DNA from: CAYYNP01 sp964472545 | GTDB lineage: Bacteria; Planctomycetota; Planctomycetia; Pirellulales; Thermoguttaceae | Reading direction: 5' to 3' | DNA length: 27,112 bases | Assembly (NCBI GenBank): GCA_964472545.1 | Contig: CAYYNP010000118.1 | Span: forward strand, 1-27,112 | Shown here: positions 8,707 through 16,290 of the stretch, piece by piece | How positions within the stretch are numbered: position 1 is the stretch's first letter | Layout of the letters: every line of letters begins with the position of its first letter | Position numbers and translations under genes: made by a program | Notes under the pieces: model-generated | Database searches by the model: none | What the model was told of the DNA's origin: nothing | The model's input: the letters and a program-made list of their open reading frames with translations, nothing else

Positions 8707-8746
8707 GGAAGATCTCGTACAACACGCGTAGTGCGCATGCTTGCCG
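8707..8746 (+). repeat. Direct repeat copy 2 flanking the HEPN/nuclease-like gene
   Basis: This is the second copy of the 40-bp repeat described at 7694-7733, lying 28 bp upstream of the ATG at 8678, same orientation, 31 of 40 bases identical. The two copies bracket exactly one gene. They could be a duplicated regulatory element, recombination remnants or an intergenic repeat family. Confidence 0.75.
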
Positions 8747-8977
8747 TCAAACGCGCAGCCCGCCAATCGTCGCAAGTCGCATTGTAGCCGCGGGTTGCTC
8801 TATTGTCACGCCTTCTCCGGTGCGGAGTCTGCCTGGATTCTCCGGCAAGCCCTGATCCGCCGGAAACGTGGCAGCTCACTTGAGTCCCGAAGGGACGGTA
8901 GCTAATAGCCAGGGGCGTTAGCCCCTGGAAATGGGGCTTTGTCGAAACGGTTGGTCCTTCCGGGTCCCAGGGCTAAC

Positions 8978-9104
8978 GCCCTTGTTGTACTACACATCTC
9001 CGATTGCGACGACGCCTTCCAGACCGTGGTGACATTGCCGGCAACAGGGCCATTTATGGCCCTTCCCGCCGCAGGCGGTTTTAGGCCCGGCGTTTACGCC
9101 GGGT
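8978..9104 (+). repeat. Arm 1 of a ~125-bp imperfect inverted repeat
   Basis: This arm is closely similar to the reverse complement of 9241-9365. Shared blocks include CTACACATCTCCG, GCAACAGGGCCATT, ATGGCCCTT and TTAGGCCCG, with the less conserved parts changing in a compensatory way, for example the final hairpin keeps its stem with different bases. This looks like two copies of one structured element inserted in opposite orientations. Confidence 0.8.
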
Positions 9105-9240
9105 TGGGTGGTGAAACAGACTTCTCTCTCGCTTCTCGAGTTTGTTGAGCCCCGTTCACGGGGGGGGTTCTCGCTGCTTGCGGCTTCAGCCGTATCTGCG
9201 TACGGCGTGACAGGCTCTCTTGGCGGCTAAAGCTCGTGAA

Positions 9241-9365
9241 CCCGTGCTAAAGCACGGGCCTAATACCGCTTCGCGGAAAGGGCCATGAATGGCCCTGTTG
9301 CGGGCAACGTCGCCATGCACCAAACGGTATCGTCGCACGCGGAGATGTGTAGAACAACGAGGGCG
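9241..9365 (-). repeat. Arm 2 of the ~125-bp imperfect inverted repeat
   Basis: Inverted copy of the element at 8978-9104, separated from it by about 135 bp. It begins with the perfect CCCGTGCT/AGCACGGG hairpin, where arm 1 has a CCCGGCG/CGCCGGG hairpin at the matching place. Confidence 0.8.
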
Positions 9366-9371
9366 GAAGCC

Positions 9372-9459
9372 GGGTGCCGCTGCTAGCTTGTCTAGCAGTG
9401 TATAGCCCCCGTATCTCCAACTTCGGCAAACACTGCTGGGCAAGCCAGCAGTGGCACCC
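9372..9459. repeat. Inverted pair of a 29-bp GGGTGCC...CAGCAGTG repeat
   Basis: The segment 9372-9400 and the reverse complement of 9431-9459 agree at 25 of 29 positions. Each arm is itself nearly palindromic (CTGCTGG...CCAGCAG type). It is another family of intergenic repeat, distinct from the elements just to its left. Confidence 0.8.
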
Positions 9460-9483
9460 AACTCGGCCACAGCCCGCTAATCA

Positions 9484-9515
9484 CTGGGGCACCGCTGCGC
9501 TTTGCCCCAGCCACC
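9484..9515 (+). repeat. 32-bp repeat, intergenic copy (second copy lies inside a gene)
   Basis: This segment, with the self-complementary ends CTGGGGC and GCCCCAG around CGCTGCGC, is identical over 32 bases to 19210-19241, which is inside the coding sequence of the TPR/propeller protein. Identity ends immediately outside these bases. Confidence 0.9.
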
Positions 9516-9555
9516 CATAAGGTAGGCCACGCACAACGTAAGCTGCAACGCGCTA

Positions 9556-11046
9556 CTAGCCGTATCTTCCAACGTCGAACGACCAACCGTCGCGGTACGG
9601 AGTATGCAGATACTCGTTGGCCTTGTCGTTGTTGGTAAACCGCAGGTTCTCCGCGTCGAACTCCAACTTCTCGCCGGGCACGCGCTGGGCGGCGACGCCG
9701 AGCAGGACCATTTCGGTGAGTTGGCCGCCGTAGTCGGCGAAGTTGGAACTCGCCGGGACGCCGTCCTTGCACGAGCGGAGCCAGTCGCCCGTGTGGCCGC
9801 CTTGGACCCGGGGGATGGTCTGCTTGGGTTGCTCGAACGCCGTCCAGCGGACCTCGGGAATGACCCTGGCGCCGCCGGCGCCGTGGGAGCTGTGCAGGAC
9901 GGTCTCCTTCTCGCCGTAGATGATCGCCCCGCTTTCAGGCACCCCTCTGCCTTCCTCGAGCATGCTCGGCCTGGGCGTCTTGAAGTGCCCGTCGCGCCAG
10001 ATCAGCTTCATCGGACAGAGTTGGCCGCCCCCCAGCATGCTCTCGGGGATCGTGCCGTGCTTTTCCTTGATCGCGGCCAGGGCCTTCGCGTACGATGTCT
10101 TGGTCCGCTGCGGGAACTCGAACGTGACCGTGGCCGAGATCGGGAAGACGTCGTCCTTCAGCCCGGGCTTGAAGTGTTCGACCTCGGCAGTGACGCTCGA
10201 CGGATTCAGCAGGTCGAGACCCCAGCAGGCGGGATCCAGGATGTGGCAGCCCATGTCGCCGAGCGACCCGGTGCCGTAGTCCAACCAGCCGCGCCATTTC
10301 AGGGGCACATAGGCCGTGTGATACTTGCGTTGCTTGGCCGGGCCCAGCCACAGGTCCCAGTCCAAGGTATCCGGCACGGGCGGAAACTCCGTGGGCAGTT
10401 CTTTGACCGCGAAGTTGGACCAGGGCCGGTTCCCGATCGGGCGATCGGTCCAGGCGTGGACTTCCTTCACGTCGCCGATCGAGCCGGACTGGATCCACTC
10501 GCGGACCTGGCGGATCTGCTCCGAGGAATGGCCCTGGTTGCCCATTTGGGTCATGATCTTCGGGTGCTGCCGGGCGTACTCGGTGATCCGCCGCGCCTCG
10601 ACCACCGTGTGGGTCAGCGGCTTCTGGCAGAAGACGTGTTTGCCCAACTCCATGGCGGCCATGGTGATCACCGCGTGGGTGTGGTCGGGCGTGGCGATGA
10701 TGACCGCGTCGATGTCCTTCCGCTCGTCGAGCATGACCCGGTAATCGGTGTACTCGGCGGCGTCCGGGTAGGCCTTGAACGCCCGGGCGGCGTATTGCTT
10801 GTCGACGTCGCACAACGCCACGATGTTCTCGCTGCGGCAGGCGTTGACGTTGCCCATCCCCATTCCGCCCACGCCGACACCGGCGATGTTGAGCTTTTCG
10901 CTGGGCGATTGTTGGCCGCGGGCTCTGACGGCGCAGGCGGGCACAATCGTCAGCACGGCCGCGCCCTTTGCCCCGGTCGCCAGGAACTTCCGGCGGGTGA
11001 GGCTTCTCGAACGGCCCGTCTGTCGTGATTTCCGATTCGTCTTCAT
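9556..11046 (-). CDS. Tat-exported Gfo/Idh/MocA family oxidoreductase (second)
   Basis: This 496-residue protein has an N-terminal Tat signal (LTRRKFL at 16-22, then AKGAAVLTIVPACA). A Rossmann domain follows with GVGVGGMG (56-63), and a CQKPLTH motif (140-146) in the place of the usual EKP, with the lysine kept. The second domain has DWDLWLGPAK and the GSLGDMGCHILD helix typical of planctomycete homologues. It is probably a periplasmic NAD(P)-linked sugar oxidoreductase of unknown substrate. ATG 11046, with AAAGGGA upstream, is chosen because it puts the Tat motif near the N terminus. It lies 16 nt downstream of the PQQ-like propeller gene, so the two are likely co-transcribed. It differs clearly in sequence from the family member at 555-2006. 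Confidence 0.9.
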   Translation of the reverse strand: MKTNRKSRQTGRSRSLTRRKFLATGAKGAAVLTIVPACAVRARGQQSPSEKLNIAGVGVGGMGMGNVNACRSENIVALCDVDKQYAARAFKAYPDAAEYTDYRVMLDERKDIDAVIIATPDHTHAVITMAAMELGKHVFCQKPLTHTVVEARRITEYARQHPKIMTQMGNQGHSSEQIRQVREWIQSGSIGDVKEVHAWTDRPIGNRPWSNFAVKELPTEFPPVPDTLDWDLWLGPAKQRKYHTAYVPLKWRGWLDYGTGSLGDMGCHILDPACWGLDLLNPSSVTAEVEHFKPGLKDDVFPISATVTFEFPQRTKTSYAKALAAIKEKHGTIPESMLGGGQLCPMKLIWRDGHFKTPRPSMLEEGRGVPESGAIIYGEKETVLHSSHGAGGARVIPEVRWTAFEQPKQTIPRVQGGHTGDWLRSCKDGVPASSNFADYGGQLTEMVLLGVAAQRVPGEKLEFDAENLRFTNNDKANEYLHTPYRDGWSFDVGRYG

Positions 11047-11062
11047 CGTATTCCCTTTCTTT

Positions 11063-12469
11063 TCAGTTCTTGTCAACGCCGTAGCAATAGAGTTTGTCGA
11101 AGTGACGCAGGTACAGTCTACCCCCGGCGACGACGGGGTGGGCCCAACTGGGGCCCATGGTCCGCTCGTGCTCTTTGGTCCATTCGGACTGATCCGCAAA
11201 CCCTTCGGCGAAGAAGTGGCCTTTGATCTTGAATCCCTTGGGCGAGCATTCGCAGAGGAACATCTCGCCGGCCTCTTCGGCGAACATGTAGAACATGCCG
11301 TCGGCCCAGCAGGTCGAGCCTTTCGGGATCGTCTGGGCGTCTCTGTCCAGGTCGTTGGTGTCCCACACGGTTTCGCCCGTCTTGAAATCGAGGCAGACGA
11401 AGCCGCGTTTGTTATTACCGTAGAGATGGCCTTCGTGCAGAATCATCCCGCCGTGATGGCAGTCGGCGTCATGGGTTTCCCATGCTTTCGTGGCGGTGAC
11501 CTGTTGGCCGTTGGCCGTCATTTTGAGGCAGATGCCGCCCTTGCCGTAGCCACATGCCCAGAAGACGAGGCCGTCGGAGTAGATCGGCGTATTGCAGTTG
11601 GCCATGTTATCTTTGGCGAATTCATATCTCCAGAGTTCCTTGCCCGTTTCGGCGTGAACGCCCATCAGCCCGACGCGGCTGCCGTTGACGAGCATCGGCA
11701 CACCGTCGACGTCGGCGAGAATGGTCGAACCGTATTGGCTTTGCCCGTTGGGAGGCGATTTCCAGAGCGTACGGCCCGTCATCTTGTCCAACGCCACCAT
11801 GAACGTCTTCTCGCCGCCGGTGCAGTAGATGGCTTTGTTTTCATCGATCAGGACCGATTCGGCGTAGCCCCAGCCGTGGCCGACGACGCCGCTATCGAAT
11901 TCTTCTTCCTCAACGTGGCGCGTCCAGATGCGCTGAAGCGTGTCTTTCTTCAGACACATGATCTCGCCCAAACCGGTAACGGTATAGAGGCGGTCTTCTT
12001 CGATCGTGATGCTGGCACGCACGCCTTTGTAGGAGAGGTTTTCGTGGCGGCCGTCGGGATGGATCTTCTCGTAGTATGCGTTAGCAACGTCTTTGCATTG
12101 CTTCACTTCGCCCGTAGTTTGGTCGATCGTGGTAACGTAATAACCCTGGCCCTGGATCTGCCAGATGTGCCTGGGCGGTTCTTCATACTCGATCGTCTCG
12201 TCCGCATGCGGTTTGCGGCCGGTGATATAGACGAGGCCGCCGTCGAGCGTGACGCTCGAATAGCCGTTACCGATGCCTTCGACCTCCCAGAGTTTCTTCG
12301 GGCCACCTTCCGGCCAACTCTCGAGCAGACCCGTATCGGTCGATTTGCCGTCGCGGTTCGGACCGTGGAATTGTCTCCAATTGGGCTCGGCGGCCGGCGA
12401 CGTACCGGCGATCAGGACAGCAAACACAACGGCCGGCAACGGCAACAACAGACGCACTGACTTCATCAT
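11063..12469 (-). CDS. Secreted PQQ-like beta-propeller repeat protein
   Basis: The protein has 468 residues with a signal peptide (hydrophobic 7-21, likely cleavage after Ala27), then PNWRQFHGPNRDG, the standard opening of planctomycete PQQ-like propellers. Repeated blades carry the tryptophan-docking pattern, for example TGRTLWKSP, TGKELWRYE and TGETVWDT. No cytochrome or quinoprotein dehydrogenase active-site motif was recognised, so enzymatic use of PQQ is doubtful. A binding or scaffold role outside the cytoplasm is more likely. ATG 12469 has a GAGG element a few bases upstream and is followed at once by a second ATG. It is the first gene of a pair with the oxidoreductase 16 nt downstream. 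Confidence 0.88.
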   Translation of the reverse strand: MMKSVRLLLPLPAVVFAVLIAGTSPAAEPNWRQFHGPNRDGKSTDTGLLESWPEGGPKKLWEVEGIGNGYSSVTLDGGLVYITGRKPHADETIEYEEPPRHIWQIQGQGYYVTTIDQTTGEVKQCKDVANAYYEKIHPDGRHENLSYKGVRASITIEEDRLYTVTGLGEIMCLKKDTLQRIWTRHVEEEEFDSGVVGHGWGYAESVLIDENKAIYCTGGEKTFMVALDKMTGRTLWKSPPNGQSQYGSTILADVDGVPMLVNGSRVGLMGVHAETGKELWRYEFAKDNMANCNTPIYSDGLVFWACGYGKGGICLKMTANGQQVTATKAWETHDADCHHGGMILHEGHLYGNNKRGFVCLDFKTGETVWDTNDLDRDAQTIPKGSTCWADGMFYMFAEEAGEMFLCECSPKGFKIKGHFFAEGFADQSEWTKEHERTMGPSWAHPVVAGGRLYLRHFDKLYCYGVDKN

Positions 12470-13078
12470 ATGAACCTCGCAAGAACGACATGAGTGCTAA
12501 ACAGGCACCGGAAACCATTGGTGTGCGATAACATTGTACTCGAACCGGAGTCCGGTGTCTCCAGCGGCCGCGATGACGATCACCAAGGCGATTTGCCCGG
12601 AGTCGAGACGACAAAGGAAGTCAGAGCGCAGAGGGCGATAACACCTGAGCGAGCGACCACTGGCACCGGCCACTGCGAACGACAGTTGCGAGGAGGAAGA
12701 ACCTCCGGAACGAATGGGCATCGCCAGTGACGCCGGTCCCCGACGGTGCCAAAGCCGATGGCTGCGCGCCGCAGCGTACCTGCCGTCGAATAGGGAACCG
12801 CGTCGGCAAACGCTCCCCGGTCTTCCTTTCGCTGACGCTGGGCAGGACCCCCAGCTACAGAGTGGAATCCAGCGATCGCGATCGTCGATTCCCAGAGCCG
12901 TCCGGACATTCGGCCAGCGATGATGCGATTTGTCCGGCGACTTCGGCTACCGCCGGAGTCGGGGGATTGCGGATTCCCCCGTTTGTGTCTATGATCGTCC
13001 GTATCGGACCGGAAAATCGACCGGCGGGGCGCGGCAAGATCGGGCCGATTCCGGCGAATCAACAGACGGATCCGCAAC
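12470..13078. other. Divergent intergenic region with hairpins
   Basis: About 609 bases between the divergent propeller and quinone-reductase genes. Open frames here are arginine-rich and unsupported. The region must hold both promoters, but none was recognised with confidence. A hairpin with stems TCCGGCG (12933-12939) and CGCCGGA (12951-12957) encloses ACTTCGGCTAC. This resembles one arm of the repeat at 22704-22727, found inside a gene. A further GGGGGA/TCCCCC hairpin follows near 12960-12980 without a T run. Confidence 0.6.
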
Positions 13079-13657
13079 ATGAACGTCTCAGTCATTATCG
13101 CACATCAGAACCCCGGCAGCTTCTGCCACGCCATTGCGGCCGCGGCCATCGAGCAACTCAATGTTCTCGGCCACGAGGTCGTCTACCACGATCTGTATCA
13201 GGAGCAGTTCGATCCCCTGCTGCAACACCACGAGATCACCAACCCGGAGGACCTCGACCCGATCGTCCGGCAGCACGTCGACGAGGTCGTGGCGGCCGAT
13301 GGGTACGTGGTGATTCATCCGAACTGGTGGGGCCAGCCGCCGGCCATCCTGCGTGGATGGCAAGACCGCGTATTGCGGGTGGGCTTCTGCTACAAGTTCG
13401 GGCCCGAGGGGGTGATCGGCCTGCTGGGCGGAAAACGGGCGCTGGTGTTGACGACCTCGAACACCCCCCGCGACGACGAAATGCGGCTCTACGGCGATCC
13501 GCTGGAAAACCTCTGGAAGAACTGCGTCTTCGGCTTCTGTGGGGTGACGGATTTCAAGCGGCAGAACTTCGAGTCGGTGATTCTCAGTACGCTCGAGCAG
13601 CGGCAGGGGTGGTTGGAGGACGTGCGGAAGATTGTTGGGGAGAGGTTTGGGGAGTAG
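13079..13657 (+). CDS. Flavodoxin-fold NAD(P)H:quinone oxidoreductase
   Basis: The 192-residue protein belongs to the Flavodoxin_2 family (NQO/KefF/MdaB type). It opens with a beta strand and the flavin phosphate loop AHQNPGSFCHA (8-18). The central segment HPNWWGQPPAILRGWQDRV (80-98) matches the conserved P-x-WW-x-x-P-A-x-L-K-G-W-x-D-R-V pattern that lines the flavin and quinone site. It is expected to be a cytoplasmic FMN/FAD enzyme that reduces quinones by two electrons, protecting against oxidative or electrophile stress. It stands alone on the plus strand. The stop runs directly into a tandem-repeat tract. Confidence 0.88.
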   Translation: MNVSVIIAHQNPGSFCHAIAAAAIEQLNVLGHEVVYHDLYQEQFDPLLQHHEITNPEDLDPIVRQHVDEVVAADGYVVIHPNWWGQPPAILRGWQDRVLRVGFCYKFGPEGVIGLLGGKRALVLTTSNTPRDDEMRLYGDPLENLWKNCVFGFCGVTDFKRQNFESVILSTLEQRQGWLEDVRKIVGERFGE

Positions 13658-13658
13658 A

Positions 13659-13889
13659 TGGTGGGCAGTAGATAGTAGATAGTATGCAGTAGGTAGTAGA
13701 TAGTAGACAGTCGGGTTTGTGACGCTGGTGGAAGCCCGAGTGACGAAACGACTCAAGAAACGTCTTCCACACGACAGGAAAGCGAGGCTCTCAACTTACT
13801 GCCTACTATCTACTGCCTACTGCCTACCACCTACTGCCTACTGCCTACTGCATACTATCTACTGCCTACTGCCCACTATCTACTGCCCC
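13659..13889. repeat. Short-unit tandem repeats in two opposite orientations
   Basis: From 13659 to about 13709 the sequence is built of GTAGATA/GCAGTAG-type units. From about 13795 to 13889 it is built of CTACTGC/CTACTAT-type units, the reverse complement of the first set. About 85 bp of ordinary sequence lies between. The two tracts could pair as a long imperfect cruciform or RNA hairpin. Units of about 7 and 10 bases alternate, so this is not a simple microsatellite. Confidence 0.85.
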
Positions 13890-13907
13890 ACGACTCGGAA
13901 CAAGATC

Positions 13908-14552
13908 ATGATCGCCGGGCCAACCAGACAACCGCCTCACGAAACGAGCCGACTGCCGTTTGCCCATCTGAATCTTCGCCGCAATCCGTTCGGTGAGATT
14001 CCGCTGGGCGATCGCGCGGCGCTGGCGGTGGTCGACGTCGAAGAGCACGTTCGGCGACTGCGGCAAGGTGGCTACGCGGTGGTCTTCCTCGGCGACAAGG
14101 GCCGCGGCAAGACGACTCACCTGCTGGCGATCCGGCAACGCTTCCCCCGGGCGGCGTACGTACACGTCGGTGAAGGCGAGCAGCCGCGGATCCCGCGCGG
14201 CAACCCGTTGCTGATCGACGAAGTCCAACGCCTGACGCGCCGCCGGCGCCGCCGGGTGTTTCGCCGCGGCGTTTCGCTGGTCTTGGGGAGTCACGAAGAC
14301 GTTAGCGGGGAGTTGCGCGATGCGGGTTTCGAGGTGCAATCGGTTGAAGCCGGGGCTATGCTCGACGCAGAAAGGCTGCGCGACATGCTCAACCGCCGCA
14401 TCGTTGCCGCCCGCCGCTACGCGGCGCGCGTGCCACGGGTGAGCGACGCAACCGCCCGGGCGATGCTCGACCGCTTCGGCGACGACGTGCGGGCGATCGA
14501 GTGGCATCTGTACGAACGTTTCCAGGATCTATCGGATATACGCGATGTCTAA
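13908..14552 (+). CDS. Small AAA ATPase, ExeA/GspA-like
   Basis: The 214-residue cytoplasmic ATPase has LNLRRNPFGEIPLGD (21-35), which resembles the N-terminal NPF motif of ExeA/GspA-type AAA proteins. It is followed by Walker A GDKGRGKTT (62-70), Walker B LLIDE (101-105) and a sensor-like strand ending VLGSHED (125-131). An unusual run of arginines lies at 111-116. ATG 13908 is preferred over GTG 13719, because the intervening translation (STYCLLSTAYCL-type) is only the product of the tandem repeats. The ribosome site is weak. The last codons overlap the next gene by 8 nt, indicating coupled translation. It probably acts with the arrestin-like membrane protein; the function of the pair is unknown. 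Confidence 0.7.
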   Translation: MIAGPTRQPPHETSRLPFAHLNLRRNPFGEIPLGDRAALAVVDVEEHVRRLRQGGYAVVFLGDKGRGKTTHLLAIRQRFPRAAYVHVGEGEQPRIPRGNPLLIDEVQRLTRRRRRRVFRRGVSLVLGSHEDVSGELRDAGFEVQSVEAGAMLDAERLRDMLNRRIVAARRYAARVPRVSDATARAMLDRFGDDVRAIEWHLYERFQDLSDIRDV

Positions 14553-16290
14553 GTGCGATTTGCAGATCGTCTTCGATCGAAACGACCGCCAATACCGCGG
14601 CGGCGACGAAGTCAGCGGCACGGTCCACGTGCAAGTCAACCGCGACGTGCAGTGCGACGGCCTGAAGGTCGAACACTTCTGGCAAACCCACGGACGCGGC
14701 AACCGGGCCCGCGGCAAGGAGCAGTCGACCGTGCTCTATCGTGGACCGTGGCAGGCCGGCGAGACGGCGAGCTACCCGTTCCGTTTCACCGCGCCGAACG
14801 GCCCGCCGACCTATCGCGGCCGCTACCTGAACATCGACCACTACGTCCGCGCTCGGGTCGACGTCCCCTGGGCGATTGACCCGAAATGCCAGGAAGAATA
14901 CGTCCTGTTGCCGAGCGGCCGGCCGTACGGAAACCGGCCAACTTCGCCTGGGCAAGCCAAGCGCGGTCTGCTGAACCTCGGCGCGCCGGCCGGATGTGCG
15001 ATGGTGGGGATCGGCGTCTTCCTGCTGATCCCGTTTGGCCTGATATTGATCCCGTTGGGGTGCGTGCTGCTGTTCTTCTCCATGCGGAAGATCCTGGCGG
15101 AGAAGAAGATCGGCAAGGTGGCGCTGCGACTGGGGTCGACGCACGCTGCGCCCGGCGGAAGCGTGCCCTTGCGGTTGGTCTTTACGCCGCGAACGTCACC
15201 ACGGCTCAACGGCGTGACGGTGCAACTGACGGGCATGGAGCGCTGCGTTTCGGGCAGCGGTACGAATCGCTCGACGCACACGCACAAGTTCTACAACCGC
15301 ACGATCGCCCTGGCCGGCGGACGCGACCTGACGGCGTTGCACCGCACCGAGATCAACGGCACAGTGCAGATCCCCGAAATCCACGCCTACAGCTTTCGGG
15401 CCAGCGACAACGAAGTGCTATGGACCGTCGACGTGCGGATCGACATCCCGCTCTGGCCCGACTGGACCGAAAAGTGCGTGTTGACGGTCCGGCCTACACC
15501 CGCACCGACAACGGCAGCGGCGCCAAGCGCCGAGGGTTCGGCTGCCGCGATGCCGCTTGACGACGAGTGGGTCGAACTGGCCACCGACGGCGAGACCGAG
15601 TACTTCCCGGAGGAGACCGACACGGCCGTGGCCCCGCTCGATCTCGAGGCGGCGTTTGCCGAGCCACACGAGACTGAGCCACAAGAGACTGAGCCACAAG
15701 AGACTGAGCCACAAGAGGACGGTTCACAAGAGAGCGAGCCGTATGTCTCGCTGCCGACGCCCGTTGACGACGCGCCGCCGGACGATGAGGCGACGTTCGA
15801 CGTGGAGTCGTTCGACGAGGCCCCGCCCGATCGAGACGCGATCGACGAAGCGGCCCCGCAGCAGGAAGCCGTGCCGGACGCTGCGCCGGAGGAAGAATTG
15901 CCGCCGGCCGAGCCACCGCCCGCCGCGGCGCCCGCTGCCGGCACGGCCGACTTGCACGATATCGTCGAGCAGTTGGACACCGCCTCGCGTTACGGGTCGG
16001 AACGCGAAAAGATCGTCGAGGAGCATGCCGATCTGGTCTTCTCCTGCGAGATCGAGATCGACAAGATCGAACGGACCTACAGCTACACGCCCGACGAACG
16101 CTTCCGCGACGGCCGCACCGTGATCGGCGTGGTCGTCGGCACGGATTGCGAAGTCTCCATGCTGATGACCGCCGCACGCAACGACGCGCTGGCCGAGGTG
16201 AAGCCCGGCAGCATGCTTACGGCCAATGGCACGCTGTTGAAGTGGAGCAGCGTCTACGATCGGATCGAGATGCAGGAGGCGGTGGAGTAG
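14545..16290 (+). CDS. Arrestin-fold membrane protein with acidic linker
   Basis: This 581-residue protein begins with an arrestin/Spo0M-like beta-sandwich (about 1-125, with GDEVSGTVHVQVNRD and the DHYVRARVDVPWAID strand). A strongly hydrophobic hairpin follows (about 149-179). A second arrestin-like domain (about 188-318, KVALRLGSTHAAPGGSV and a late IDIPLWPDW strand) comes next. Residues 330-468 are a disordered acidic linker with three exact ETEPQ repeats. The C-terminal domain (about 470-580) has alternating strands that may be a small beta-barrel. No enzyme motif is seen. The ATG overlaps the upstream ATPase gene by 8 nt. The gene converges on the MoxR/propeller operon, a possible but unproven functional link. 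Confidence 0.7.
   Translation: MSKCDLQIVFDRNDRQYRGGDEVSGTVHVQVNRDVQCDGLKVEHFWQTHGRGNRARGKEQSTVLYRGPWQAGETASYPFRFTAPNGPPTYRGRYLNIDHYVRARVDVPWAIDPKCQEEYVLLPSGRPYGNRPTSPGQAKRGLLNLGAPAGCAMVGIGVFLLIPFGLILIPLGCVLLFFSMRKILAEKKIGKVALRLGSTHAAPGGSVPLRLVFTPRTSPRLNGVTVQLTGMERCVSGSGTNRSTHTHKFYNRTIALAGGRDLTALHRTEINGTVQIPEIHAYSFRASDNEVLWTVDVRIDIPLWPDWTEKCVLTVRPTPAPTTAAAPSAEGSAAAMPLDDEWVELATDGETEYFPEETDTAVAPLDLEAAFAEPHETEPQETEPQETEPQEDGSQESEPYVSLPTPVDDAPPDDEATFDVESFDEAPPDRDAIDEAAPQQEAVPDAAPEEELPPAEPPPAAAPAAGTADLHDIVEQLDTASRYGSEREKIVEEHADLVFSCEIEIDKIERTYSYTPDERFRDGRTVIGVVVGTDCEVSMLMTAARNDALAEVKPGSMLTANGTLLKWSSVYDRIEMQEAVE
15670..15714 (+). repeat. Three exact 15-nt in-frame tandem repeats
   Basis: Three identical 15-base units (GAGACTGAGCCACAA) encode ETEPQ three times within the acidic linker of the arrestin-fold protein. 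A degenerate unit precedes them. The period is a multiple of three, so unit number can vary without breaking the frame. Confidence 0.95.

Larger units (their letters stand above)
8747..9555. other. Non-coding block of palindromes and inverted repeats
   Basis: About 800 bases without a convincing gene; open frames here are only by-products of the repeats. Perfect hairpins include CCAGGGGC/GCCCCTGG with a GTTA loop (8909-8928), CCCGGCG/CGCCGGG with a TTTA loop (9086-9103) and CCCGTGCT/AGCACGGG with an AA loop (9241-9258). Two GGGCCAT/ATGGCCC hairpins lie near 9050 and 9285. Similar short palindromic repeats are common between genes in planctomycetes. The end next to the oxidoreductase stop at 9556 may also act in transcription termination, but no T run was seen. 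Confidence 0.8.

Noticed and set aside
8939..9470. Small open frames in the repeat block
   Set aside because: They are made of hairpin repeats, with no ribosome site and no resemblance to proteins.
9604..12460. Long plus-strand open frames over the oxidoreductase and PQQ-propeller genes
   Set aside because: They are antisense to two genes with unmistakable signal peptides and domain motifs, and have no ribosome sites.
12727..13671. Plus-strand frame overlapping the quinone reductase
   Set aside because: Low-complexity Arg/Gly translation in a different frame from the clear flavodoxin-fold gene.
13659..13889. Possible CRISPR array
   Set aside because: The units are only 7-10 bases, not separated by unique spacers of constant length, and occur in both orientations; no cas gene is near.
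13719..13907. N-terminal extension of the small ATPase (STYCLLSTAYCL-type repeats)
   Set aside because: It is only the translation of the CTACTGC-type tandem repeat. ATG 13908 begins a normal ExeA-like N terminus.
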